Below, one piece after another: positions 22,301 through 29,957 of a DNA stretch of 64,000 bases (the first letter of the stretch is position 1; each line of letters starts with the position of its first letter). The DNA comes from Verrucomicrobiota bacterium (lineage in GTDB: Bacteria > Verrucomicrobiota > Verrucomicrobiia > Verrucomicrobiales > Verrucomicrobiaceae). The stretch spans positions 62,001 through 126,000 of the forward strand of contig JANYCZ010000057.1 in NCBI GenBank assembly GCA_025360015.1, read 5' to 3'. The notes beneath the pieces were generated by a model. That model was given only the letters and a program-made list of their open reading frames with translations, was not told where the DNA came from and searched no databases. Made by a program: the position numbers and the translations under genes.

Positions 22301-23157
22301 GTCAGGTGTGCCGGATATGTGCGCCACAACTGCGGGAGAAGGAAATCTGCCTGGAAGCCGAGCTCGGGACTGACGCAGGGATGGTAGCCGCGGATTCCGC
22401 AAGATTGCAGCAGGTGCTGTGGAATGTATTGAAGAACGCCATCAAATTCACCCCCCAGAAGGGCACGATTTATGTGAGCACCGCAAGGCGGGCGGACGGC
22501 TGCTGTGAAGTGAGGGTGAAAGATCACGGCCTCGGCATATCCGCCGAGAGCCTGCCGCATGTATTCAATGCGTTTGAGCAGGGGGGCACGAACATTACGC
22601 GGCAGTTCGGCGGACTGGGTTTAGGACTGGCGATCAGCAAGGCGCTCATGGAGCTGCACCACGGGGCCATTCGTGCAGAGAGCGCTGGCGTGGGGCAGGG
22701 GGCGACGTTCATCATCGAGCTGCCGTCCAAACTGATGACGAGCACGGCGAAGATACGGCTGGCGGCGCCGCCGATAGGCGAGGTGCTACCGCAACTGCGG
22801 CTGCTGCTGGTGGAGGACCATGTCGACACAGCACGCATCCTGGGCCGTCAGCTTGGCAGGGCGGGTGTCACAGTGGTGCAGGCCACGGATGTGAGCAGCG
22901 CCATCAAGCTGGCAGAGCGTGAATCGTTTGATATGCTGGTGAGCGACTTGGGACTGCCGGATGGCAGCGGATATGATGTCATGCGCCGAGTGCGGGCGAT
23001 GCTTGGCATTCCAGGCATAGCGATGAGCGGCTACGGCATGGAGGAGGACATTCGGCGCAGCCGTGAGGCGGGCTTCTCCGAACATCTGGTGAAGCCCATC
23101 GACCTGCGCGAACTCATCACCGCCATCCGGCGAGTGGCCAAGCAGCTTGGCAAGTAA
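19390..23157 (+). CDS. Double-kinase hybrid sensor (PAS-GAF-HisKA-HATPase-REC-PAS-HisKA-HATPase-REC)
   Basis: A soluble protein of about 1255 residues. An N-terminal PAS-like domain (about 15-160, opening with the DWAQHPLGP motif common in such kinases) and a GAF domain (about 165-335) feed a first core with SHEFRTPL (His359) and an HATPase. A receiver follows with LSDVMMPRLDG (Asp678), then a PAS domain (about 760-870), a second core with SHELRTPL (His899), an HATPase, and a terminal receiver with VSDLGLPDG (Asp1186). A GTG at 19366 would overlap the previous gene by 8 bp; ATG 19390 is preferred. Two complete kinase cores in one chain allow internal relay. The 3' half is a paralogue of the 3' end of the preceding gene. 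Confidence 0.92.
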   Translation: MNPAPANNSPLNFLSGGGEMARRIREFDWAQHPLGPPKNWPNSLKVVVHLMLSSSFAMWMGWGPEFYFFCNDAYLPTLGIKRDNILGLSAKKVWEEIWDDVGPRAESVVRTGEATWDESLLLFLERSGFAEETYHTFSYSPISDDDGSIGGMLCVVTEETERVIGGRRLALLRDLGSDLAMMKSEEDVCRAVATRLRERPQDLPFALIYLRTADGKAAHLASAHGVVQGSSLAPEIVQGESGEAWPMVDVFNQSSSVLVTDLSGYLDSLPATPWGQKPRSALVVPLAQQGQEQPAGFLIAGLNSYRPLDEAYRGFLDLLAGQIAAGLASARAYEAERKRAAALEEIDRAKTAFFSNVSHEFRTPLTLMLGPLAELVENKNAGLPAAEHGLVSVAHRNGMRLLKLVNSLLDFSRMEAGRMKAHFEPTDFAAYTAELASSFRSAMEKAGLDFVVECPALSEPVYLDHEMWEKVVLNLLSNAFKFTLQGEVRIKVRELEEAFEMTVSDTGAGIPEDARPQLFERFYRVQGVEARTHEGSGIGLALVHELVKTHGGTVRVESEVGRGSSFIVTLPRGLAHLPPEQCAAAPARQVTGHQAKAFISEALRWLPDQAGADTLPPDGTKEEDATLRPRIILADDNADMREYISRLLAERYEVISVADGQAALDAARGMRPDLVLSDVMMPRLDGFGLLRQMRADPELQSVPVIVLSARAGEEARVAGLEAGADDYLIKPFHARELLAKVNSTLMLARIRTEAASREAALREERTEILEGMNIAFVALDADYRIIYLNNEAGRLHGLVPEQYVGRNHWEAFSDTLGTTLEANYRRAMEERVAVRFEYFYENWGQWFELNAYPISGGRLGVFFRDITERKKNETLLREAKEGAELANQSKDRFLAVLSHELRTPLTPVLLAVGAMEHEPGLRPEVREDLVMIKRNIELETKLIDDLLDLSRITSGKLALFINAVDLNEVVSQVCRICAPQLREKEICLEAELGTDAGMVAADSARLQQVLWNVLKNAIKFTPQKGTIYVSTARRADGCCEVRVKDHGLGISAESLPHVFNAFEQGGTNITRQFGGLGLGLAISKALMELHHGAIRAESAGVGQGATFIIELPSKLMTSTAKIRLAAPPIGEVLPQLRLLLVEDHVDTARILGRQLGRAGVTVVQATDVSSAIKLAERESFDMLVSDLGLPDGSGYDVMRRVRAMLGIPGIAMSGYGMEEDIRRSREAGFSEHLVKPIDLRELITAIRRVAKQLGK

Positions 23158-23172
23158 GGCACCATGGCGGTT

Positions 23173-25956
23173 TTAGGCAGCGTTTTTCTCCTGCTGCAAC
23201 GTCAGCGCGGCAAAGGGCAGCTCGGCCAAGATATCGCCCAAAGCCAGATGCTGGCCGGTATGTTCACGACCCGTGAAGATGTCGCGGCCTCCTGTGAGGG
23301 TGATGGGTGCCTGCACGGCCGTGTCCTCCCAGACGGCACCGACTGGCGGAAAGCCCAGGGCGGCCGTATGGCGCGGCACGATGACGAGCAATGCCTCATC
23401 TCCTTCACGCCGCTCAAACGCGATCACCTTGTCCGCATGGGTGCCCTGCACCGCAAGCGCGGTGTAGGTGCCTCGGAAGAAAAGCCGTGGGAGTTTCCTG
23501 CGCAGCTGCAGCAGGCGGTGGATGGCGAACATCTTGATCCTGCCGTCGTGCCAGTGCTCCAGCAGGACGTGGGGCCTAGCCTGATCAAGACCTTCAAGCC
23601 GCTGCTGGCGCAGGGCGAAATCCACCGGACGCCGGTTGTCAGGGTCCACGAGGCTGAAATCCCACAGTTCGCTGCCTTGATACAAATCGGGTACGCCGGG
23701 GCAGGTGAGCTTGAGCACGGTCTGGGTGAGCGAATTGATGGCACCCTGCTGCGTGATGTGTTCCGCCAGCAACGCGAGGCTTTGCGGAAAGCGGTTGCTC
23801 CTGCCCGGAGCGAGGATGGCGGCGATGAAGTCGCGCACCGCTTCATCCCACGCGACATTGGGCTCAATCCAACTGCTGTTGACCTTGGCCTCATGCCCGG
23901 CCTTCATCATGTAGTCCTGGATGCGCTGGATGAATTCAGCGCGGTTGCCCTCATGCAACCCATCGCAGGGCCAGACACCGAGCAGCGTCTGGTAGAGCAA
24001 GTATTCTTCGTTCGCGTCTGGCGCGGTTTCACCCTCTATCTCGCGGCAGTGCCTGCGGTTCATGATCTGCCAGCGGCGCACGGCGCGGCCCCATTCCTCG
24101 GGCCATTCCGAGATGGCGGCCAGCCGTGCGCGGGTGTCTTCGCTGCGCTTGGTGTCATGCGTTGAGGTGCCGAGAAGGCAGTCCGGCAGCGCGGCGAGGC
24201 GCAGGGCGTTTTGGCGGTGAAAGGTCTCCACGGTTGCGCCGGTGGAGGTGGGATCGCCACCGACTTCATTCAAGGCGATTAGACGGTTGAAGACATAGAA
24301 GGCGGTGTCTTCCACGCCTTTGGCGGTGATGGGGCCGGTGCACTGCTGGAACTTGAGCACGAAGGTGCGCCGCAGCTCTTCGTCCACGGGATGCGGGTTG
24401 TCCTTGGGGGGCAGCAGCACATCTCGAAGGAATTCAAACACCGTGCGCTCCAGCGCCTGATTGTGCCTCCGGGCGAGGGCGAGGGCGCGATTGATGACGC
24501 GGCGGTCCGCTTCTTCGACCGGCTGCGCGGGATCAATGTAGGTGCGGTATACGGAGAAGCAGGCGATGACCTCGCGCACGGCGGTGGTGAGTGCATTGAC
24601 AGTGAAATCGCGGTACCAGCGGTGGCTTTCGGAAATGCGGTTGAGCAGCATGCCGAGCACGTTCACTTCGCTGGCGATGGAGGACTCCATCACCACTTTT
24701 TTGCTGCGATAGACGAGCTCACGGTAATTTGGATGGTGGCCGAGAAAGCGGTCATAGATGGCGGCAAGCTGCGTGGAGTTTTGCGCGGGGATGAGAAGCT
24801 GCACGAGCTGATTGGCAAACTCATAGCCGGTGGTGCCCTGCACGGGCCAGTCCGTCGCGAGTTTTTCATCGGGCCCGAGGATTTTTTCCACCATGATGTA
24901 CAGGTGATCTCCGCCGCGCTCGCGCAGGCGGGAGAGGTACTCGCGCGGATAGGCGAGGCCGTCGATGTGATCGATGCGCACGCCGGTCAGATGTCCGTCA
25001 TCAATGAGTTCAAACAGCAGTCGGTGTGTGGCGGTAAAAACTTCCGGCAACTCCATGCGGATGGCCGCGAGGGTGTTGACATCGAAAAAACGGCGGTAGT
25101 TGATTTCCTCTGCCGCGACGCGCCAGGAGCTGAGGCGATAGGACTGCGCGCTGAGGAGTTCGTCCAGCCGGTCAAAGTGCGCCACGTCCGTGGGATCATT
25201 CCATGCGGTGATGACGTCTTGAATGGCAGCGGCCACTGCGGGAGTGTCCGCGCACAGGCGGGTGAGGCGATCACGAATGATGGGGCACTCGCGCACGCGT
25301 TCGGTGATGCGATCCGGCGCAGTCTCGGTGCGCGGTGGCAGATGCTCGATGGCGGTGAGGATGCTCTCCAGCTCCGGCGGAACGGGTGTGAGCAGTGCCA
25401 CGGCCTCGCGCAGCAGGGGGCGCGTGGTTTGGGGTGCCAGCGGCAGGGTGAAACCGCCATGACGCACGCTGAAATTTCCACCGGCGAACTCCAGCTTGAA
25501 GCCGCCGCCTTCCAATGTGCGGCCATACTGCTCTCCTAGCACCGGCAGCAGGACCTTGCCCGCGAGCTCGCGTTTGAGAGGCTGCCAGTCGATGTCGAAG
25601 AAGCGCGCATAGATTGACGAGGGGCCGTTCTCCAGCACGTCGCGCCACCAAGGATTCACGGCATGCTCGATGCCCATGTGGTTGGGCACGAAATCGACGA
25701 TCAACCCCAGCCCGTGATTTTTGAGTTCGGCGGAGAAGGCCTCAAACTCGGCGCGTGTGCCGACCTCGGGGTTCAGCTCATTGTGATCGCAGACATCATA
25801 GCCGTGCGTGCTGCCGGGGGCGGCACGGAAGAAGGGAGAGGCATAGACGTGACTGATGCCCAGGCGTGCCAGGAAGGGGACCACCGCCTGCGCTTGGGTA
25901 AAGGTGAAGCCACGGTGGAACTGCAGGCGGTAGGTGGCGGTGGGAGTGTCATTCAT
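23173..25956 (-). CDS. treY: Maltooligosyltrehalose synthase TreY
   Basis: A 927-residue GH13 enzyme that turns the reducing-end alpha-1,4 bond of maltodextrins into the alpha-1,1 bond of maltooligosyltrehalose, the first step of the TreYZ trehalose route. It opens with the typical TATYRLQFHRGFTF and has DFVPNHMG, nucleophile GVRIDHIDGL (Asp329), a Glu in YIMVEKILG and a His-Asp in TSTHDTKRSED. Length and motif order are normal. The stop lies 15 bp from the end of the convergent kinase gene. No treZ is in the window. It shares an intergenic region with the divergent sigma factor gene, which invites the inference of stress-linked expression. Confidence 0.95.
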   Translation of the reverse strand: MNDTPTATYRLQFHRGFTFTQAQAVVPFLARLGISHVYASPFFRAAPGSTHGYDVCDHNELNPEVGTRAEFEAFSAELKNHGLGLIVDFVPNHMGIEHAVNPWWRDVLENGPSSIYARFFDIDWQPLKRELAGKVLLPVLGEQYGRTLEGGGFKLEFAGGNFSVRHGGFTLPLAPQTTRPLLREAVALLTPVPPELESILTAIEHLPPRTETAPDRITERVRECPIIRDRLTRLCADTPAVAAAIQDVITAWNDPTDVAHFDRLDELLSAQSYRLSSWRVAAEEINYRRFFDVNTLAAIRMELPEVFTATHRLLFELIDDGHLTGVRIDHIDGLAYPREYLSRLRERGGDHLYIMVEKILGPDEKLATDWPVQGTTGYEFANQLVQLLIPAQNSTQLAAIYDRFLGHHPNYRELVYRSKKVVMESSIASEVNVLGMLLNRISESHRWYRDFTVNALTTAVREVIACFSVYRTYIDPAQPVEEADRRVINRALALARRHNQALERTVFEFLRDVLLPPKDNPHPVDEELRRTFVLKFQQCTGPITAKGVEDTAFYVFNRLIALNEVGGDPTSTGATVETFHRQNALRLAALPDCLLGTSTHDTKRSEDTRARLAAISEWPEEWGRAVRRWQIMNRRHCREIEGETAPDANEEYLLYQTLLGVWPCDGLHEGNRAEFIQRIQDYMMKAGHEAKVNSSWIEPNVAWDEAVRDFIAAILAPGRSNRFPQSLALLAEHITQQGAINSLTQTVLKLTCPGVPDLYQGSELWDFSLVDPDNRRPVDFALRQQRLEGLDQARPHVLLEHWHDGRIKMFAIHRLLQLRRKLPRLFFRGTYTALAVQGTHADKVIAFERREGDEALLVIVPRHTAALGFPPVGAVWEDTAVQAPITLTGGRDIFTGREHTGQHLALGDILAELPFAALTLQQEKNAA

Positions 25957-26053
25957 TCACCGCATGATTCGGTGCCGGGATTCAAGCTGGCTGCATCGCC
26001 CCTGCGGGATGAAACATTCGCATTACACATCACCCTGAAGCAATCAGGGGCGC

Positions 26054-26070
26054 ATCAGGCATAGCCTGAC
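26054..26070. promoter_or_regulatory. TCAGG/CCTGA inverted-repeat element, site c
   Basis: TCAGGC-ATA-GCCTGA is a perfect 6-bp inverted repeat with the same ATA spacer as site b. An extra AATCAGGG half-site lies 6 bp upstream (26042-26049). The element sits about 62 bp before the sigma factor ATG and could be its own target. Confidence 0.5.
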
Positions 26071-26130
26071 TCCCGGTACGGGGTCAGGTCGGGTTGTGAG
26101 AGGGCCTGTGTGTTTGTATCTCATCCCATT

Positions 26131-26769
26131 ATGAAAACATTCACCACCACCTCCTTCTCTGAGTCGCCCTCCCACCAGGACCTCGACACCCAACTGCCGC
26201 CAGATGAGGATCTCATGGCCGCAATCCAGCAGCGCGATGCTTCTGCGCTGGAAATCCTGATGCAGCGCTACCGACGCCTGCTGAAGAGCGCGATCATGCG
26301 CACGGTCAATGATGACGCCGCTGCTGAGGACGTGCTGCAGGAGTGTTTCTTTGAATTGTGGCGTCAGGCGGACCATTACTCACCCGCCAAGGGCCGTCCG
26401 CTGGCCTGGATCATGACGCTGGGCAAGCGCCGCGCCATCGACCACCTCCGCCGCTGCATGGCCTACTGCCGTGCGAAGGGCCGGATGGAGGAGTCACTCC
26501 AGAAGACCGAGACCTTCACGCAGGACTCCGCCTCTGATTGCGAACAGGCGGACATGTGCCGCGTGCTGGGAGAGCACCTGACGCTGCTGCCTGATGCGCA
26601 GAAGCAGGTGATCGAACTGGCTTTTCTGAAAGGCATGAGCCAGCGCGAAGTGGCCGAGGCCACGCACACGCCGCTGGGCACGGTGAAGACACGCATGGAA
26701 CTGGGCTTGAAAAAGCTGCGCCAGACCTTTCGCACGCGGAGTGACCTTCATACTTTGCAGGCTGCCTGA
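26131..26769 (+). CDS. ECF-type RNA polymerase sigma factor
   Basis: A 212-residue sigma-70 family regulator. Region 2 (about 37-110) includes the helix ALEILMQRYRRLL, DDAAAEDVLQECFFELW and GRPLAWIMTLGKRRAIDHLRR. Region 4 (about 150-205) has LPDAQKQVIELAFLKGMSQREVAE followed by a T-P-L-G-T-V-K-T-R recognition helix. Regions 1 and 3 are absent, as in ECF/SigK-like factors. No anti-sigma gene is adjacent, so control is probably transcriptional or by a distant partner. ATG 26131 is preferred over GTG 26110. The inverted-repeat site c lies upstream and a terminator follows. Confidence 0.92.
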   Translation: MKTFTTTSFSESPSHQDLDTQLPPDEDLMAAIQQRDASALEILMQRYRRLLKSAIMRTVNDDAAAEDVLQECFFELWRQADHYSPAKGRPLAWIMTLGKRRAIDHLRRCMAYCRAKGRMEESLQKTETFTQDSASDCEQADMCRVLGEHLTLLPDAQKQVIELAFLKGMSQREVAEATHTPLGTVKTRMELGLKKLRQTFRTRSDLHTLQAA

Positions 26770-26789
26770 ACCCGGGTGAACTGAAACAA

Positions 26790-26825
26790 GGGCGTGCGTC
26801 TGAAAAGACGACACGCCCTTTTTTG
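26790..26825 (+). terminator. Rho-independent terminator of the sigma factor gene
   Basis: GGGCGTGCGTC and GACGACACGCCC pair around a GAAAA-type loop, followed by six T residues. It lies 20 bp after the sigma factor stop codon. Confidence 0.9.
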
Positions 26826-26860
26826 TGCTATCTTGATGTTCGATATTTCGACAAGCAAAC

Positions 26861-26893
26861 GCCCTCGGCCATGAGGCTGTCATGACCGAGGGC
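26861..26893 (-). terminator. Hairpin terminator of the minus-strand DUF892 gene
   Basis: GCCCTCGG and CCGAGGGC frame an inner CATGA/TCATG stem. On the minus strand it is followed by a modest T-rich run (GTTTGCTTGT). It lies 33 bp beyond the DUF892 stop. Confidence 0.65.
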
Positions 26894-26925
26894 ATGTTCA
26901 CTGTCGTCTGCCGACAGACTCGTTC

Positions 26926-27549
26926 TTAGCTCAGCATGTTGGCGAAGGCAGGACGTGGTATCGGGCCGCCAAAAAGCGTGGTGTTTTGTGCCAGCTGAAC
27001 AAACTCCCACTGCGCGATGCGGTGGAGATCGAGGTCTTCTGCTTCCGTCTCTTCCTCTGCTTCAACTTTTTGTGCAGGAGTGAGATAAGTCGCGATGATC
27101 TGTGGCAGATGGAGTTGCAGCCATTTCACCATGTGCTTTTCCTCAGATAGGATTTTATCGCAGGTGCGGACGAGTTCATGCTGGCCGAGCTGCTCCGCAG
27201 CGGCGCGCAGGATGGTATGGCAGGAAATCTCAAAGTGCTCAGTGACAAGGATGTTGAGCACGTCCCTGATGCGTTCATCCCGGGCAAAAGCCGCGCCGAC
27301 ACCTTGCGTGAGATCCATCCCCTGGGCCAGCACCGTTCTCAGCGAAGATGTTTCCGACCCCAGCCGCTTCAAGCAGTGGGCGAGGGCTGCGGCATGCTGG
27401 CGCGTGACATTGCAGTGGATCGCCGCCTGCTGGCGCAAGGCCAGATGCGTCGATGGATGAATGGTCAGTTTGTGAAGGGCGGCTTCCTGGGCTTTTTCCA
27501 TGGCATAGGCGTCGCGGAGCCATTCGATGAGTTCTGCTTTGGTGTTCAT
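26926..27549 (-). CDS. DUF892 (YciE/YciF-type) ferritin-like stress protein
   Basis: A 207-residue all-helical protein. It begins with ELIEWLRDAYAMEKAQEAAL, the paired-helix signature of the DUF892 ferritin-like family. Later helices carry regularly placed Glu and His (VTEHFEISCHTILR, ILSEEKHMVKWL) suitable for a di-metal centre. Family members are induced by osmotic and general stress; the biochemical role is not settled. An acidic linker (EAEEETEAED) and a C-terminal tail of about 35 residues extend past the usual domain. The gene appears monocistronic. A second DUF892 gene is at 36067. Confidence 0.85.
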   Translation of the reverse strand: MNTKAELIEWLRDAYAMEKAQEAALHKLTIHPSTHLALRQQAAIHCNVTRQHAAALAHCLKRLGSETSSLRTVLAQGMDLTQGVGAAFARDERIRDVLNILVTEHFEISCHTILRAAAEQLGQHELVRTCDKILSEEKHMVKWLQLHLPQIIATYLTPAQKVEAEEETEAEDLDLHRIAQWEFVQLAQNTTLFGGPIPRPAFANMLS

Positions 27550-27713
27550 TGAGAGCGGGTGGATTTGTTGTCCTCAGCTGCGTGTTGATCACAGCTTGCG
27601 GGTATGCTTATCATTTCGCGTGCCATGGCATGTATGCGCTTCAGGCAGGAGTATGGATGGGGCTTCAGGGAAAACCCGAGACGCCGGTCATTGCCTCCGC
27701 TCTAAAGAGGCTT

Positions 27714-28175
27714 TTATCTCGTGACCACGAGCAGGAGCTCAAGCTTATCCAGAGCGTTGTTCCATGCGTGGGTGTGCTCGTCGCGCGACTTCTCGTCCGG
27801 AAGTTTTTCGTGGGTCAGGCGCACTTCGGTGGAGTTGTTGTCTTCTTTCTCCACCAATTCGACCGTGACGATGCTCAAGGCATCCCTCCAAGCAGGGGTG
27901 CCGACCGATTGCCAAGTGTGAATGATTTTTTCAGGAGGATGAGCCACGCGGAACTTGCCCTCGACTGTGACCTTTGTTCCCTCCCTGGTGATGAATGCCC
28001 AGCGCAGTCTGCCGCCGCGCCAGGCATCGAGGATCAGTTCTTCAGTGGAGCATCCATCCGCACCCCACCACTGGCTGGCCAGTTCCGGTTCGGTCCATGC
28101 GGCATAGACGCGCTCGCGGGGTGCATTGATCACGCGAGTCATTTGCATGGTGGTTGTGTCGGTGGACAAAGTCAT
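27714..28175 (-). CDS. AHSA1/SRPBCC domain protein
   Basis: A 153-residue START-like protein. The typical opening MTRVINAPRERVYAAWTEPE is followed by WWGADG and a C-terminal helix containing WNNALDKLELLL. AHSA1-type domains form a hydrophobic cavity for small ligands or bind Hsp90-like partners. The start is placed at MTLSTD (28175), because the preceding 14 codons of the longer frame do not resemble the family. It lies 61 bp downstream of the NarL-type regulator on the same strand and may be co-transcribed with it. Confidence 0.87.
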   Translation of the reverse strand: MTLSTDTTTMQMTRVINAPRERVYAAWTEPELASQWWGADGCSTEELILDAWRGGRLRWAFITREGTKVTVEGKFRVAHPPEKIIHTWQSVGTPAWRDALSIVTVELVEKEDNNSTEVRLTHEKLPDEKSRDEHTHAWNNALDKLELLLVVTR

Positions 28176-28236
28176 GGCTCTTCTATTCGCACGGCAGTCA
28201 CGAAGTGGCCGGGTCACCTGGGGTCTGGCCTGCCGC

Positions 28237-28935
28237 TTAGCCTTCCAGCGCGGTCATCCATTCCGTGGCAAAGTCCATCAGCTCCTCGGCGTCCTTGAAC
28301 CCAAGCTTCTCCTTGATGTGGGTGCGGTGGGTTTCGATGGTCTTCACACTGAGGTGCAGCGTTTCGCTGATTTCACGGGTGCTTTTGTTGCGCCCGAACA
28401 GCTGCAGCACTTCGAGCTGGCGGTCCGAGAGTTTTTCCACCGGGGAGCCCAAGTCGCCCGTGCTGCCGGCGATGGTCTTGAAGATCAGTTTCTCACTGAA
28501 GCGCGGGCTGACGTAGATGCCGCCGCTGAGGACTTTGCGCAGTGCATCCAGAATGTTTTCCATCGTCTGCTGCTTCATTACATAGCCCTTGGCTCCAGCC
28601 CGCAGGGCGCGCAGGGCATAAAGGGATTCGTCATGCATGGAGAGCATGAGAATGATGAGCGTCGGACGCTCGGCGAGCATGTGTTTGACCAGTTCGATGC
28701 CGTTTGTGCCGGGCAGGGAAACGTCAAGCAGAACCATGTCGGGCTGGTGCTGACGCATGGCTTCGAGGGCGTGCTGCGCATTGGCAGCCTCGGCGCAGAT
28801 CGTCACCTCAGACACTTGGCTGAGATACTGGCAGATGCCGTGTCGGAAGACCGGATGATCATCCACGACAAGCAGGCGCTTGCCAGCTTCAACCACTGCG
28901 GGAGCCCTGGAGACGGCTGTTGCTTGCATGTTCAT
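28237..28935 (-). CDS. NarL/LuxR-family response regulator
   Basis: A DNA-binding regulator of about 232 residues. The receiver (about 20-140) has VVDDHPVFRHG and phosphoacceptor Asp71 in LLDVSLPGTNG, followed by SMHDES and KGYVMK. The C-terminal LuxR helix-turn-helix (about 165-225) reads LSDRQLEVLQLFGRNKSTRE and then LHLSVKTIETHRTHIKEKL. The start MNMQ (28935) is chosen because upstream codons lie outside the family. No kinase is adjacent. It is a paralogue of the regulator at 39005, so cross-talk with the NarX-like kinase at 37624 is possible. Confidence 0.92.
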   Translation of the reverse strand: MNMQATAVSRAPAVVEAGKRLLVVDDHPVFRHGICQYLSQVSEVTICAEAANAQHALEAMRQHQPDMVLLDVSLPGTNGIELVKHMLAERPTLIILMLSMHDESLYALRALRAGAKGYVMKQQTMENILDALRKVLSGGIYVSPRFSEKLIFKTIAGSTGDLGSPVEKLSDRQLEVLQLFGRNKSTREISETLHLSVKTIETHRTHIKEKLGFKDAEELMDFATEWMTALEG

Positions 28936-29142
28936 TTGTAAGTTTGATAAAGCCTCATCGCCCCAGAGAGAACAGTGTCCGGCATGGAACACGTTCACGA
29001 AGGTCGGGATTCTATTGTCTCAAATTCGCAACTGGCATGACTTCCGGACGTCCTGATTTCAGAATCTGTCATGATTAGCTTGATAAGGACATGGAAGCAG
29101 GCATCCAGTCGGCATTGCGGGCACGATTATGTGGGAAATCGT

Positions 29143-29177
29143 TGACCTCACCTGCCGGCGGACGCCGGGCGAGGTCA
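29143..29177 (+). promoter_or_regulatory. Strong hairpin upstream of the 90-residue gene
   Basis: TGACCTC and GAGGTCA form an outer 7-bp stem around an inner GCCGGCG/CGCCGG stem. It lies 31 bp before the ATG at 29208. The run after it is not T-rich, so a leader structure or operator is more likely than a terminator. Confidence 0.35.
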
Positions 29178-29207
29178 GACGGATCAACTCTTTAACTTCC
29201 CAAATCC

Positions 29208-29480
29208 ATGAGCTACCACGCCATTATCCATGATCTTACCACCGGCCGCTTCCTGCTTCGCTGCGACGTCGAGGCACATGATCTGCATGAAGCAGAGCGT
29301 GCTGCCATGTCCAAGGCCGCTCAATCTATAAAAGGCCATCCAGGAGACATGGACGTTAGACACCTGCATGAATATGAGGGCCGCTCGTTCGTCCATACCA
29401 CGGACTACAGCCTTGCGCCTAGTGAATCACTGCGGCTCCTCTTTTGGAATATCACAGGGGACCACCAGCACCGGGAATGA
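29208..29480 (+). CDS. Hypothetical protein (90 residues)
   Basis: I do not recognise a family. The product is soluble, His-rich (11 His) and has no signal peptide. The N-terminal half alternates strand-like and helix-like segments (YHAIIHDLTTGRFLL, then an Ala/Glu-rich helix), which suggests a small alpha/beta fold. Its 3' end overlaps the convergent universal stress protein gene by 54 bp. Coding status is supported by a sensible N-terminus and by the hairpin upstream, but not by homology. Confidence 0.55.
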   Translation: MSYHAIIHDLTTGRFLLRCDVEAHDLHEAERAAMSKAAQSIKGHPGDMDVRHLHEYEGRSFVHTTDYSLAPSESLRLLFWNITGDHQHRE

Positions 29481-29885
29481 AGCACGCGTGAGCACATCTG
29501 CGGTCATGCTGCCAATGAACAGATTGTAGAGGGCGCTGTGGTGATGGGATCCCATGATGACGAGGTCAGCGTTCAGACGCGACACCTCAGTGTGTACTGT
29601 TTCGGCCACTGGCCCTTTAAGCTGCAGTGACATCGCACCCACACCTTGCTGCGTCAAAGAGTGCAGGAGCTCGTCCAACTTTGCCTGGTTCGCTTGAACC
29701 CTGGCCGGAGTGGGGTCAATCGGGACGGGAGGAACTTCAGTCCCGTAAATTGCCACCGGAATTTCAGGGGGAACGATGTGCAGCAAAATCACCTGGCTGC
29801 CGAGGGCGGACGCCAGCGTATGAGCGTATTTTAAAACCTTGGACGAGGCATCGCTGAAGTCCACGAGGGCGACGATGGTTTTCAT
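29427..29885 (-). CDS. Universal stress protein, UspA family
   Basis: A 152-residue Usp domain. It has the opening TIVALVDFSDASSKVLKYA, and near the C-terminus VIMGSHHHSALYNLFIGSMT with the G-x2-G-x9-G[ST]-like ATP-binding pattern and FPVLVVP. Family members are induced by starvation and stress; this one is likely of the ATP-binding type. It is the last gene of a minus-strand unit: hybrid kinase (31879-30269), rhodanese-like protein, then this gene after a 72-bp gap. Confidence 0.92.
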   Translation of the reverse strand: MKTIVALVDFSDASSKVLKYAHTLASALGSQVILLHIVPPEIPVAIYGTEVPPVPIDPTPARVQANQAKLDELLHSLTQQGVGAMSLQLKGPVAETVHTEVSRLNADLVIMGSHHHSALYNLFIGSMTADVLTRASFPVLVVPCDIPKEEPQ

Positions 29886-29957
29886 GGAATCTTTTCTTTC
29901 TTTAACAATGAAACGTGAGCATCCGGAAACTGGATGCGAGGAAATAGAGGCGCGAGA

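Noticed and set aside
23164..25539. Long plus-strand frames opposite treY
   Set aside because: TreY is complete and conserved on the minus strand; these are shadows.
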